Positions 10,721 through 20,510 of a stretch of DNA of 64,000 nucleotides are shown here, in pieces; position 1 is the first letter of the stretch, and each line of letters opens with the position of its first letter. The notes under the pieces are model-generated. The model saw only the letters and a list, made by a program, of their open reading frames with translations. It was not told the DNA's origin and ran no database searches. This DNA is from Carpediemonas membranifera (taxonomy: Eukaryota > Fornicata), in contig JAHDYR010000025.1 of the NCBI GenBank assembly GCA_019828565.1, positions 1 to 64,000 of the forward strand. Direction: 5' to 3'. The translations under genes and the position numbers were made by a program.

Positions 10721-11132
10721 AATGGAGATAAATCGTGTTGTTCGCGTTTACTTTGAATACTGCAGCAATAATGGAGATGATGAAATTTGCTGGGTAATAC
10801 GGACATATTCCTGAACTCCACGTCCTGGAATCGTCATAAAGCTCCTACACGATCACTCTACATGCCCCGGAAGCATTGTACGCATGCTCTGAACCGCTGG
10901 AGCTGATGTTGGGCTGCTCCGCAGGATAAGGGATGATCGCTCATGGACGTCTGACAGCAGATCCTGGACGATAGAAGGGACGAAGAGAACACGTAAACAT
11001 TTACATTCATTGCGACGCGTATGCCAGCTGGGTTGGCACTGGCGACATCAACGCAGACTTCGCCATCGCTGTCGGTGGTAGGCGAGTCGTTGATGTTGTT
11101 AGGGAGTGATGTGGATGATGGAACTTGCTGTT

Positions 11133-11249
11133 GAGGGCGCCAGGATGAGGGCGCCAGGGATGATGCGCCAGGATGAGGGCGCCAGGATGAGGGCGCCAGG
11201 GATGAGGCGCCAGGGATGAGGCGCCAGGATGAGGGCGCCAGGGATGAGG
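11133..11249. repeat. GGCGCCAGG minisatellite, copy 2
   Basis: Tandem GGCGCCAGG(G)ATGA units as at 682-783, again directly followed by foldback FB1. The inverted counterpart at 49537-49629 has fewer units. Confidence 0.85.
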
Positions 11250-11261
11250 AGTACAGTATTT

Positions 11262-11350
11262 GAACCCCGAAAACGCCATATTACCAGCACCAATGAGCTT
11301 TATCAACGAAGATGCGCTCACTGGTGCCGGTTATGGTGTTTTCGGGGTTC
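11262..11350. repeat. Foldback element FB1, copy 2
   Basis: Arms begin GAACCCCGAAAACGCCAT and end in the complement GGTGTTTTCGGGGTTC. The loop TTTATCAACGAAGATGC resembles that of copy 1. Stem sequence is preserved better than the flanks. Confidence 0.8.
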
Positions 11351-11516
11351 GTCGACATTTCTGCTCCCAAATCTGCACCTGAATTTTCTGGAGCATACCC
11401 GGGAGCTGGGCCAGACGAGTGGTGCCACAGGGACTAAGCTCCGCTGCTCAGCCTCTGCCAGGCGACACTCGTCTGAATTCTGCACGAAAAAATTCAGACA
11501 ACGAAAGATGGGCAAA

Positions 11517-11605
11517 GGGCCCCGAAAACGCTGAAGTACCAGCGCAAGTAGAGCGTTTTGCAATAAAATAGCTTACTTGCGCTGGTGCTGGTGTTTTCTG
11601 GGCCC
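11517..11605. repeat. Foldback element FB2
   Basis: Arms of about 34 bp from GGGCCCCGAAAACGCTG to GGTGTTTTCTGGGCCC. The ends resemble FB1 (CCCCGAAAACGC), while the inner stem and loop differ. The inverted counterpart is 49183-49272. Confidence 0.8.
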
Positions 11606-11611
11606 TGAATT

Positions 11612-11955
11612 GCCCCCGTGCTCTCTCCCGGGCTCTCTCCCGGACGTTCCCCCGGGCTCTCTTCTCCTGGGGCTCTCTCCCCCGGGCTCTCTCCCGGACG
11701 TTCCCCCGTGCTCTCTCCCGGGCTCTCTCCCGGACGTTCCCCCGGGCTCTCTTCTCCCGGGGCTCTCTCCCCCGTGCTCTCTCTTGGACGTTCCCCCGGG
11801 CTCTCTTCTCCCGGGCTCTCTCCCGGGCTCTCTCCCGGACGTTCCCCCGGGCTCTCTTCTCCCGGGCTCTCTCCCCCGGGCTCTTCTCCCGGATGTTCCC
11901 CCGGGCTCTCTTCTCCTGGGGCTCTCTCCCCTGTGCTCTCTCCCGGACGTTCCAG
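11612..11955. repeat. GC-rich VNTR (CTCTCTCCCGG-type units)
   Basis: About 340 bp of tandem, irregular units built from GGGCTCTCTCCC, GGACGTTCCCCC and CTTCTCCC. The equivalent place in the inverted copy (around 49145-49180) has about one unit, so the array expanded or collapsed after duplication. Long frames across it on both strands (Arg/Glu- or Leu/Pro/Ser-rich) are products of the repeat. Confidence 0.85.
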
Positions 11956-11985
11956 AAGAGACAATGGCTATTTCTGGAATCCAAT

Positions 11986-12223
11986 GGACAGTTGGTGGCA
12001 GTATTGATGTTGTTTATGCAATTAAAGTTCCTATTGTTTCTTCTAGCTCGTTCCTTGTGTGGTTTCGTGGTTCCTTTGACTCGTTTGATGTTGTTAATGA
12101 GTATCATGGGCCATAGCGGCCGTCAGACGCTATTGATGTGTTATTATGCAAGCTTATATCCTCAATAAAGCTCTATAGCTCATTGGCACTGAGAAAATAG
12201 TGGGAAGTCGGTTCCCACTATTG
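11986..12223 (+). repeat. Tail-1 downstream module, copy 2
   Basis: Same module as at 16716-16948, with an AATAAA at 12164-12169 and a hairpin (AATAGTGGGAA ... TTCCCACTATT, 12196-12222) that touches the junction site. No gene of matching strand precedes it here; FB2 and the VNTR occupy that place. Confidence 0.8.
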
Positions 12224-12233
12224 GTGCACTTTA
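12224..12233 (+). repeat. Junction site GTGCACTTTA
   Basis: Exact copy of the 10-mer. To its left is tail-1; to its right is the 3' flank of recombinase-like A1. It therefore marks the outer edge of the A1 cassette. Confidence 0.75.
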
Positions 12234-12380
12234 TGGCTCGATCTCAATCCGCTGGTCTCCGACAGGCAAGAGAGCGAGACAGGAATAAATGAATGTATAT
12301 CTGACTGTCTGGTCAGCTGCGCCAAGTCGATGGCTTAGTCAGTGTTTGAGTCATTCCCACGACATATTTACTTCGTTCAT

Positions 12381-13770
12381 TTACTTCTGATGCTTTTCCT
12401 GCTCTCTCTTCTCCATCAGGTCGTCATACTCGGCCCTCGTCAGCCTCACAGTTGTCATCCCGGCATCACGGATGTGCTCAAAGGCTTCAATGGGCAGCTT
12501 CGGCATCCCGTCCTCGCTGTCGCTGCTGCTGCCCAAGTCTGACTCGCTCTCGTGATAGCAGCGAAGGCGAATGCGTCTGCTGGGCTCCCTGGTCTTCATA
12601 GCGTCATAGAGCGGAGCGAGCCCACTTCCATTGGCCCCGCTACGGACACCCTCATCGGTATCTCTCTCAGACATATCACACTCAACCTGTTGTGACTGAA
12701 GAAATGACAGGTTATCGACGAGGCTATCCTCGGCATCGCTGTCTGAACTCTCCTCATCCTCCCACTCTCCTTCCAGCATCTCCAACCCGGCCTCATCGTC
12801 AAACTCGCCCTCCACTGCGGTCTCCGGCATCTCTGCCTCGCCAGCTGTCTCGTCAAACAGCGCCTCATCGTCAGACTCACCCTCCCCCGTGTCGCCCCCC
12901 CTCGGGCTTACGCTGGTCGTGGAGCTGGACCATCCTAATCCTGAGCTTGTTGTAAAGCCAGTCATCGAGCGTCGGCGGCACCAGGTCAGCAGAGCTTCGG
13001 ATCTCCGGGTTGAGATCGAGGATCGTTGGGCGCCGCGTGGTCGTTAAGTGACTGGACGCCAACTGATGCCTGAACTGCTCATCGGTCAGGCTGATGCGCT
13101 TGTCCTTAATGACCTTACGAACCTTGATCGGATCCCTGGGCCTGCCAGTCCGTCTTTGTGTCTCAATCACCCGCTTCTTGAGCTGATTGAGATCGACATG
13201 CACAGTGGGCGCATAGCGAAGCTGGTTAACACTCAGCCCGACCGACTTGAGAGCCTGCGAGAAGGTGCTAGGCATCACAGCGGACATCGCGGATGGTGCC
13301 CCGGTGAATAGCAACCAGTCAGCGAGTTCCGGGGGAATCTGGAGCTCGCTCACATCAATATCGCGGGCTGATGTGGCAGTCATGCCCGTGTGGCTGATGA
13401 TAAGAGCCAGCGCATTGTAGGGGAAGACTAGTCGGACAATAGCTTCCGATGCGACAGGCTCAAACTGCCCAAGCGGCTTGACATTGTCTCTGCCGGAGTT
13501 TCGGAATGAGTTGACGGCACTGAGAGTGACAGCAGCGGTTGCCTTGTTCAATGATGCAGCAAAACCGGGCACAAGCGATCTAACCTCCTCGGACCGGATC
13601 ACGGAGAGCGCTTCGTCCTCGGTACTCCCTCGCTCACGTTGTACGAATTGAACGAACCGCGAAAGGTTGTTTGCGACCGCTTTCCGGGAAGATTTCTTAC
13701 TGATGGTGCACAACCAAGCATTCTTCACAGCTTCCATGGTTGTTTCCATCTCCTGCGGGCTTCCTTCCAT
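12381..13770 (-). CDS. Tyrosine-recombinase-like protein A1, with acidic tail
   Basis: About 462 residues if one frame change is allowed. The N-terminus is helical, resembling the core-binding domain of tyrosine recombinases. A middle part has a box-I-like TGMTATSARDIDVSEL (the usual catalytic Arg is Thr) and a GLSVNQLRYAP segment resembling H-x-x-R with the His replaced. The final Tyr cannot be assigned. From KVIKDKRISLTDEQFRHQ on, it is nearly identical to A2 and A3, including a long acidic tail (DDEALFDETAGEAEMPET). The frame shifts in a run of seven G at 12895-12901; A2 has six and A3 five. It is divergent from OTU gene 1. It may be an active but diverged recombinase, or a DNA-binding derivative. 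Confidence 0.6.
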
Positions 13771-14887
13771 CGATATACGGATTTCAGACTTTCGTCATGC
13801 ACAAAAATTCGAATCTCTCCAAATGCCCAAAACAGTGGTCAAAGCGTGTTCAGGGGTACAAAAGAGTGCCATAGGCACGTTCTTGCATTTCAAAAATATT
13901 CTAGAGGTCGTTCATAAATTCTCAGATGGCCAACAGTACGAAAGTCTGAAATCCATTTATCATGAGACCCGACAAATTTGAAATCCATTTATCGGGTGGA
14001 TACATCACTGTAGAGGGTATTCATGGATATAGGTGCCTTTTTCGGTGCCGAGGGGAGTCAAAATTTGAGGTCGTGCAGGCAGAAAGTCTGAATTCCGTTT
14101 ATCTCACCACTGCTTAGTGTTCATGGCAGACAACGGCTTCCTGGCGACGCCTGAGGTGTAAGGATTCGCTTGCCTCTGTGTTGTCGCATCAGCTTCGCTG
14201 AAAACGGGGGAACTGACCCGCGCATTCGCGCACTTTATGCTCGCAACGAGATTGAAATGGCGAACTTAAGAATAGAAAGAATACTGGCGGCTTTAACGTA
14301 GTAGGCATGTGCACAACACTAAGAAACATCAGTAAGCGGGCGCAGAGCATCACTAAAGCAACAATAATCCCTAAACAACATCAAGTACCAAAAGTCCATC
14401 AGGACCATACGATATGAACAATAAATGAACCACAGAGCAGTATAGATGATTTGAGAGTACCAGGCATGGCCAGAATACCGCAATTATCGTCCGTTGATCC
14501 ACGTGACCTCCATCTTGGTCGGTATCCAGAGAACGCCCGTCAGACGCTTGCAACGGAACATTTAGGGGGAGCATCCTGAATGGGGCCAGATTTGAGGGAC
14601 CCTTGGTCTGACATGCCATGACCGAGTACTCTAGGGGCCTCCACAGTGCGTCCCGAGGTACGTTATAGCACCACAGACTTGGTGTGTCTTAGCCTGCACC
14701 GCCCGAAAGCTCGCCGGATCACTCCCCATACGTTATATCGCCATTCAGTCCACATAATGGGTGTTCTCGGAGCGATTATATCCCCCGTTTGTATGGTATA
14801 ACGTTTCCGACACCCCGTTGCCTACGGTTACTGGCAATTTTCTCATCTCTGTTATATGTCCATTATTGGGATATAACGAAGAGAAGA
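13771..14887. promoter_or_regulatory. Divergent upstream region of A1 and OTU gene 1
   Basis: About 1.1 kb between two divergent starts. The OTU side (14228-14887) is repeated at 20511-21170 (inverted) and related to 38224-39003. The A1 side (13771-14227) is not shared with the A2 upstream region. The switch falls exactly at GCGCACTTTA (14228-14237). Near the OTU start, tandem 'tatgtccatt' and 'ataacg' motifs recur in both OTU genes. No TATA box can be fixed. Confidence 0.5.
14228..14237 (+). repeat. Junction site variant GCGCACTTTA
   Basis: One change from GTGCACTTTA. It forms the border between the A1 upstream segment and the OTU upstream segment, and it is the outer end of inverted repeat IR-2. 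Confidence 0.6.
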
Positions 14888-16647
14888 ATGACGTTCGAAT
14901 TCCTTCACGAGTGGATCGAGAGCACCTCAGATGATGTGATTGAGGCCGTTATCACCGAATTCAAGGAGAAGAAGACAAACAAGGCGAAGAGTGCCGTTCT
15001 TCGGGACAAATTGCTCGACGAGAACGATATCTTCGATATAGTCGTCAAGAACGGTACGTAATTGGTGCAAATGTTTATATAGGGATCAACTTCAACCACC
15101 TGTGCTCATATTTCGAGATTCAGGGCGAGAAGAAGGCAGAACTCGAGGCATTGCTGTCTCAGCAGGTGCAGGATAAGACCTCGAACGAGATCATCGAGGC
15201 AACCTTCACGGAGAAGGAGATGAAGGCGTTTGAGTCGGCCGCTGTCACAGCCTTCAAGAACTCCAAGAGGGCTGAGTATGCCAAGGAGAATGAGGGCGCG
15301 CGTATCGAAAAGAGGCGCTGAGTGTCAAGGTTCGGGCGTGGCGCAACGCGACATCCACCAACGCGCTTGTGCGCGACCATGTCACAGCAATGGTTGCCAG
15401 GGTGCGCAGCAAGGAGGCAGACCTTGCTTACATGAAGCACTCCTGCCGCTCGCACTTCGAAGAGTACATCATCGCCCTGGAATGGTTGGAGACCCCCGCG
15501 GGAGAAGGTACGCCCCTGCTCCCCCCAGGTACTGGCGCTATCATCGATTACTATCACAAAATTGTTCGAGGATACAAGAAGAGAGTCAAGCAGTTGAGGA
15601 AGAGCTTGACGGCAAAGAGTGAGGAAGTCATCACGCTGCATCGACGCCTTCTGCAGCAGCAGGCTGAGCGAGAGGCAGCCTATGACGCTGACAAGTCCAT
15701 GGATGCATCACTCCCATGCAGCCCCATCCCGCCACAGTCTGGCACAGTCTCCAGGACTTCCTGTCCCCGACGCGATACGGACGAGCCCGAGGCCTCCATG
15801 TCTGTGAAGCGCAAGGCCCTCATCATCACGCCCGAGAAGGCCAGGCCAGAGGACTCGGAGGAGGAGTCAGAGGAGGAGGAGATAGAGGAGGAGGTGACTG
15901 TTGAGAAGAAGGGTGAGTCAGATGAGGAGGACGTGACCAAATGCGACGCCTGTATCCAGACTGAGCCCGAGAAGGCCAGACCTGTGACCTGCGAGACTGG
16001 AACTGAGATGAACGAAGGTGACGACCGTACCCCCGACAGATGACAAGGATGTCCAGACCGAGGAGAGAGAGGACTGCCTGGACGAGTTCACACGTCACCT
16101 CCGGTCGAAGTTCAAGCCGTACAACCCCCCAGGCGATGGTGACTGTGTTGGCCACTGCCTCAGGCATGTGTCTAACGAGCGTGACGTACCGACAACAGAT
16201 TGGCGTGAGCAGCTTCAAGCTGCTGCAGGGATTATGCAGAAGCGCGACCTACTTCCGGCAGACTATCAGCTCTTTTACAGCCATGCCAGTTCAACAGGCA
16301 AGGGTGGCAAGAACGACAGTCTTCCATACTGCCGGGACACCGCAATTCAGGTCTGGTCACAGATTCACAACGTGCCCATTGCATCCATCCAGGACGGCAC
16401 AATCGTCTTCTTCCAGGGTAGAGACAAGGGTAACATCACCCTGACAAACACTAATGCGAGCATGTCCGTCATCCGTGTCATTGCAAACGTGATTGGCGTC
16501 AATGACTACATTTATATCTCCGGCACGCCAACTGACGTCACAGCACACGCGGAAGTGTACCATGCAACACCTGTTGAGCTGAGGAAGGCAGAATCGCACC
16601 TGTCTGCCCAACAGAACACAGAGGATGACTGTTATTTTGTGGAATGA
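14888..16647 (+). CDS. OTU-domain coiled-coil protein 1
   Basis: Predicted 576 residues from two exons joined across a 29-nt intron. Exon 1 begins MTFEFLHEWIES and forms a short helical domain shared with OTU gene 2. Next come a long coiled coil, a Glu-rich stretch, paired QTE motifs (CIQTEPE, DVQTEER) and a C-terminal OTU cysteine-protease domain: GDGDC with Cys near 410, and AHAEVYH with the likely catalytic His near 544. OTU domains usually remove ubiquitin. Two compensating one-base changes sit in homopolymers (four A at about 15312; five C at about 16033), both different from the inverted copy. It is divergent from recombinase-like A1; tail-1 follows. Confidence 0.75.
15054..15082 (+). 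other. Ultra-short spliceosomal intron, 29 nt
   Basis: Begins GTACGTAATTGG and ends TTTATATAG. Its removal joins exon 1 to an open frame reading INFNHLCSYFEIQGEKK, which aligns with INLNHITTKFRLTKDEK across the matching 28-nt intron of OTU gene 2. Without removal, a TAA stops the frame at once. No other GT-AG pair nearby restores the frame. Confidence 0.75.
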
Positions 16648-16715
16648 GTCAGTAGTAAATGAATGAATTGCGGTGGCGTCGTGGTGCTGCCGTGGTGCTG
16701 TTGGCTTTGGGGCGC

Positions 16716-16948
16716 TGACTGGACAGCTGGTGGCAGTATTGATGTTGTTTATGCAATTAAAGTTCATATCGTTTCTTCTAGCTCGTTCCTTGTGTGGTTT
16801 CGTGGTTCCTTTGACTCGTTTGATGTTGTTATTGAGTATCATGGGCCATAGCGGCCGTCAGACGCTATTGATGTGTTATTATACAAGCTTATATCCTCAA
16901 TAAAGCTCTATAGCTCATTGGCACTGATTGATGACTGAGCCACTATTG
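16716..16948 (+). repeat. Tail-1 downstream module, copy 3 (after OTU gene 1)
   Basis: Begins about 70 nt after the OTU stop and carries the AATAAA at 16899. This is the only copy that follows an intact gene on the same strand, so it probably shows the original role of tail-1: the OTU 3' untranslated and termination region. Confidence 0.7.
16899..16904 (+). terminator. Poly(A) signal candidate for OTU gene 1
   Basis: AATAAA about 250 nt after the stop, kept in all four tail-1 copies and followed by a conserved GCTCTATAGCTCATTGGC. Use in this organism is assumed. Confidence 0.45.
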
Positions 16949-17045
16949 GTGCACTTTATGGCTCGCAACGAGATTGAATGACGAACTCCGTCATCCGTGT
17001 CATTGCAAAAGGTGATTAGCGTCAGTGACTACATTTATCTCCAAC
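16949..17045 (+). pseudogene. Junction site plus internally deleted OTU cassette
   Basis: GTGCACTTTA (16949-16958) is followed by the start of the OTU upstream module (GCTCGCAACGAGATTGAA, as at 14238), then directly by a diverged piece of the OTU 3' coding end (compare 16479-16520). The interior of the cassette is absent. The same remnant lies inverted at 7665-7762. Confidence 0.6.
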
Positions 17046-18373
17046 TCATCTACAAATGCAAATATCGAGTGTCTCCCACCCCATCATCTCTGCAATCTCT
17101 GCAAAGACTGCCATGAGAACTACTCTGCAATTGCGGGAATCAAACTGAGTAAAACTGACTTGTGCTTGTGTTTTGGCGTGTCTTCGGTTGGGCTGTTGAC
17201 TGACAGTGTTTATCGGCTGCTACAGGTTTCTCTCTATTTACAGATCTATTCACATCGAAAACTCGTTGTAATTTGCTATGTAGTATGAACAAAATGTCTT
17301 GATCCTTGCCGTGCAGCGCTTCATCTGCTCTAATTCACCATCAATGCGAGAATCAATGAAGTGCGCTCGTTGAATCCCATAAACAACGTCTAGCTCCAAT
17401 TCTCCCTTCAATCGTTAATGCTATACGTTTCGCCGGCGATACCGGCGTCGCTCGTGTGTTTTCTTCATCGGGCGTCATCTGAAATGCGCAGTTTATGCGG
17501 AGCCTGGTTGGCTGTATAAAAGAGGTCCAGATGTGTATCTATCCCTGTATTGACTATCGTGCGTGGAAGAGCGGCGAGCTTCTGGAATCAACGGGGCGAA
17601 TCTGCCCTTTGTATTCCGGCAGCGCACGGCCCTGCCACACACGTCCTAACTCGTCATTAAGGTCGTTAGTGACCCTACAAACACTCATGCGCGCATCATC
17701 TTACCTTTCATTAACGAGATTGGCTCTCGCACCGCCCCAAATGGCCGTATGAACCAGGCGCTTGCCGGTCGCAACCTTTCGTCATCAATAGAACTCTATG
17801 CTCGCCACTTCACTGTTCCAGCAGTGTTATATTGCCAATGGGGACGTTTCAGATGTCTGAGCGAGCGATACTGAGTAAAAGCCGACTTGATATTGATTAG
17901 TTGTGGGAAAAGAGGCTTATGCCATCTAGAATGAGCGAAAGCATGCTCAGATGGGCAAATATCTCGAATGCTGTCTTGCTATGAGCTCTATCACAGTCAT
18001 TTCTGGATATCTCCGACATTGCTTCCGTCATTACCATTTTTTTCATGCAGGCGGCGTGACCTTAAACTGAACAATAACAATAACTCCCCCAATTGGAAGA
18101 GTTCACACCTGAAACCATTATGCCTGAGGTTTCAGCCAAGGGCGAGTACATTGCCGTCTTTTTAATTCCAATAACTTTAACTTTTTCTTCGCGTTGACCG
18201 CCCAAGAATGTTCTCCTTACACGACGGTCTGGGCATCATCGTGTAGTAATACTTGTGTTTACTCGGCCTCTTGGTTTTTAGTTGCAGCGTAGAAAAATTC
18301 CCTGAGCTGTGCGCTCATCAATAACGCCTCTCGACTCGGCCCGAGTCTTTTGCTAAAAATCTCGAGATCTGTT
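17046..18373. other. Spacer without a supportable gene
   Basis: Inverted duplicate of 6337-7665. Short frames are present but share no features with known families, and they change between the two copies. I see nothing functional here beyond the hairpin at 18374-18455. Confidence 0.5.
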
Positions 18374-18633
18374 CTGTCCCCTTCGCAGATTTTTGTTGGA
18401 TCACAAGCACTACTGGTGTAGATCAGATCCTGCAAAAAAACTGCGAAGGGGACAGAGCCAAAGTGGTCGAACTTGAAAAAATGGCTCTCGTCGTCAAGAA
18501 GAAGTCACCCATACTCAGGTCACAGCTTAGCCCACAGTTAGCCATCAATGCAGTGAATAGAGAACTAGTACTGCTACCCAGCCATACCATTCTTATTTAC
18601 TGACAGAGCCTGGTTCCTCTGATTAATTCAAAC

Positions 18634-18711
18634 GTCTTGACTTAAAGTCAAGTTTTGGCCTTGACTTTAAGTCACAAAAACTTGACTTGAAGTCAAGGAA
18701 TTGACAGTATG
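18634..18711. repeat. CATACTGTC palindrome element, copy 3 (inverted)
   Basis: Ends ...GACAGTATG and abuts the LINE ORF1 fragment. It is the mirror of 5999-6075. Confidence 0.65.
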
Positions 18712-20304
18712 GACTAGTGGACGAGAACGAGCTGCCAACGCTGCTGGTCAGGGCTAGACCCGACCTCGAACAGAGATTCAGAGTCAATTACAACAACGCG
18801 CAGAGCATGGAGTGGCTAGACCTGTGGACCAGCCGGTGGCAATCACGGGAAGCACCCAAGAGAGTATGCCCCTACCACAGCCACACGGCGGGGTGCTATC
18901 ACTGCGCACTGGCGGACAGCACACTGTTCGCAATCAGAGTTCTAGCACTATTCAGAGGCACCAACGGCATCGGTGAGTTAGAGGACGCCCTCAGACTGCT
19001 GCAGCCAGCCATTGAGGAAGAGGTCAGAGCAGCCAGAGAAAGCAGTGACATCATAGCAGGGCTGGGGTTCCAGCCGAGGCACACAGCGTTCCAGGAGTTT
19101 GGCCCCCACCCAGCGTTCAGAGAGATCAGAGACGGGCACCAGGGCAACAGGTTCCTTGTAGTGCCAGACAGAGAACACAGGTTCGGCATTGGCTTCGGAT
19201 TTGCAGAGGTAGCGATGGGGATGAAGGGCCTGCTCCTATCCCCTGACGCCTTCACTGACAGAGACAACAGAGTCACTAGGAACCCTATCTGGACACTGGA
19301 AGAGGAGCTAGACAACCCAGAGCAACTCAGAGCGGTCCAGGGCCGAGCCGGCCTTGGAGCGCACAACGAAGAGAACATGGTCACACTGTCACAGCTCGTC
19401 AACTGGTGGCCCAGCAGAGAGCGCATCGCCCGGCAAGAGACCTGGGGATGCGAAGAGCTAGCAGAGGCACTCAGAGAGTTTGAAGGGCGCATAGCCAATG
19501 TCAAAGCCCCCCGAACGCCAGAGCCTCCATCAGAGTCGCATTCATCCCCAGAGACTGGGGAATGATCAGAACCAGAGACGCGGGGTCTATCCTGAAGCGC
19601 ATGCGCTGGGAAGGCCGACGCATGGTCACCACAGTGATCCCGGAAGAGGCCAGAGTCAGAATGGGGGCATCCCACCCAGCGGATACAAACCCGACGTGGA
19701 CGGCAAGGACGAGATGCCCTTCAGGGTCACGTACAGAGACACTCACCTCCAGATGGCAGTCGGCGAAGTCGAGCACCAAGTGGTAGGCAGGAACTTCAGA
19801 GACATCCTGGACCCGGCAACCCGGGTGGACAGACGCCGCGAGGACGAGCGCCGTGACCACAAAGAGATCAGGCGCCCGGACATCAGAGATGAGAGACACC
19901 ACGACAGAGAGGTGGGTCACCAAGTTGACAGAGAGGCCAGACGTCCGGCTGACTATGAGGTCAGACGCCCCATCGCCAGAGAAGCTGACCAACCCACCGA
20001 AAGAGACATCAGACACCCTGACGACAGAGAGGCTGGGCGCCTCATCGACAGAGAAATCAGACGTCCTGAAATCTATGAACGCGACACGGAGCTCGAACGT
20101 CTGGAAGCCAGGGCCAACAGAGCAGAACAGGGCGGTCTCCGGATCAGACCCGACTTCGAAGAGGCAGAGAGGCGCCAGCGGGAGAGAAACGAGTGGCTTA
20201 GAGAACATCTTGGAACAACCAGAGACAACCGCAGAGGCAACCACTCCTCAGCAGCCGGCAAGCGAGGCAGCCAAGGCAGAGACGACCTATCCGAGTCAGG
20301 AAAG
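18712..20304 (+). pseudogene. LINE-A ORF1 fragment, second copy
   Basis: Inverted duplicate of 4404-5998. It carries the CPYHSHTAGCYHCALAD zinc-type cluster and the charged R/D/E repeats. The frame breaks at the same C run (near 19510) as in the other arm, so that change predates the duplication or is a systematic error. The frame near 19562 restarts at an ATGA overlap. The basic C-terminus and ORF2 are lost where the arm is fused to the OTU upstream module. Confidence 0.8.
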
Positions 20305-20344
20305 GGAAAGGATCCCTATATAAACATTTGCACCAATTACGTAC

Positions 20345-20510
20345 CGTTCTTGACGACTATATCGAAGATATCGTTCTCGTCGAGCAATTTGTCCCGAAGA
20401 ACGGCACTCTTCGCCTTGTTTGTCTTCTTCTCCTTGAATTCGGTGATAACGGCCTCAATCACATCATCTGAGGTGCTCTCGATCCACTCGTGAAGGAATT
20501 CGAACGTCAT
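20345..20510 (-). pseudogene. Orphan OTU exon 1
   Basis: Complete exon 1 with ATG, donor and the whole 29-nt intron (20316-20344); five bases after the acceptor it is fused to LINE ORF1 in antisense. Upstream sequence is intact, so it may still be transcribed, but no OTU body follows. Confidence 0.8.

Larger units (their letters stand above)
9592..13116. repeat. Inverted repeat IR-3, left arm (about 3.5 kb)
   Basis: Reverse complement of 47983-51092. It runs from a CATACTGTC element through the gene-B upstream region, foldbacks, tail-1 and the recombinase C-terminal coding region, and stops sharply at AAGGTCATTAAGGAC within the recombinase gene. The main length difference is the VNTR at 11612-11955, nearly absent from the other arm. 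Confidence 0.9.
14228..15087. repeat. Inverted repeat IR-2, left arm (860 bp)
   Basis: Matches 20311-21170 in reverse complement. It contains the OTU upstream region, exon 1, the intron and five bases of exon 2. Its outer edge is a junction site in both arms. Confidence 0.85.
15120..20304. repeat. Inverted repeat IR-1, right arm
   Basis: Partner of 4404-9591. In this arm the OTU gene keeps its exon 1 and promoter. The arm ends in LINE ORF1 and is fused at 20305-20311 to the IR-2 right arm. Confidence 0.9.

Noticed and set aside
11577-12116. Long Leu/Pro/Ser frame on the plus strand (and Arg/Glu frame on the minus strand) over the VNTR
   Set aside because: Both follow from the tandem repeat, and the inverted copy lacks most of it.
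12381-13770. Firm call of an active tyrosine recombinase or Crypton
   Set aside because: The catalytic Arg, His and Tyr cannot all be assigned; only a fold-level likeness is claimed.
14371-14619. Frame beginning MACQTKGPSN, seen in three copies
   Set aside because: It lies in the OTU upstream region, its C-terminus changes through frame shifts between copies, and it lacks protein-like composition; shared DNA explains it.
19498-20493. 331-codon frame ending in the orphan exon region
   Set aside because: It is a fusion created by the LINE/OTU junction at 20305-20311; the last part is antisense to OTU exon 1.
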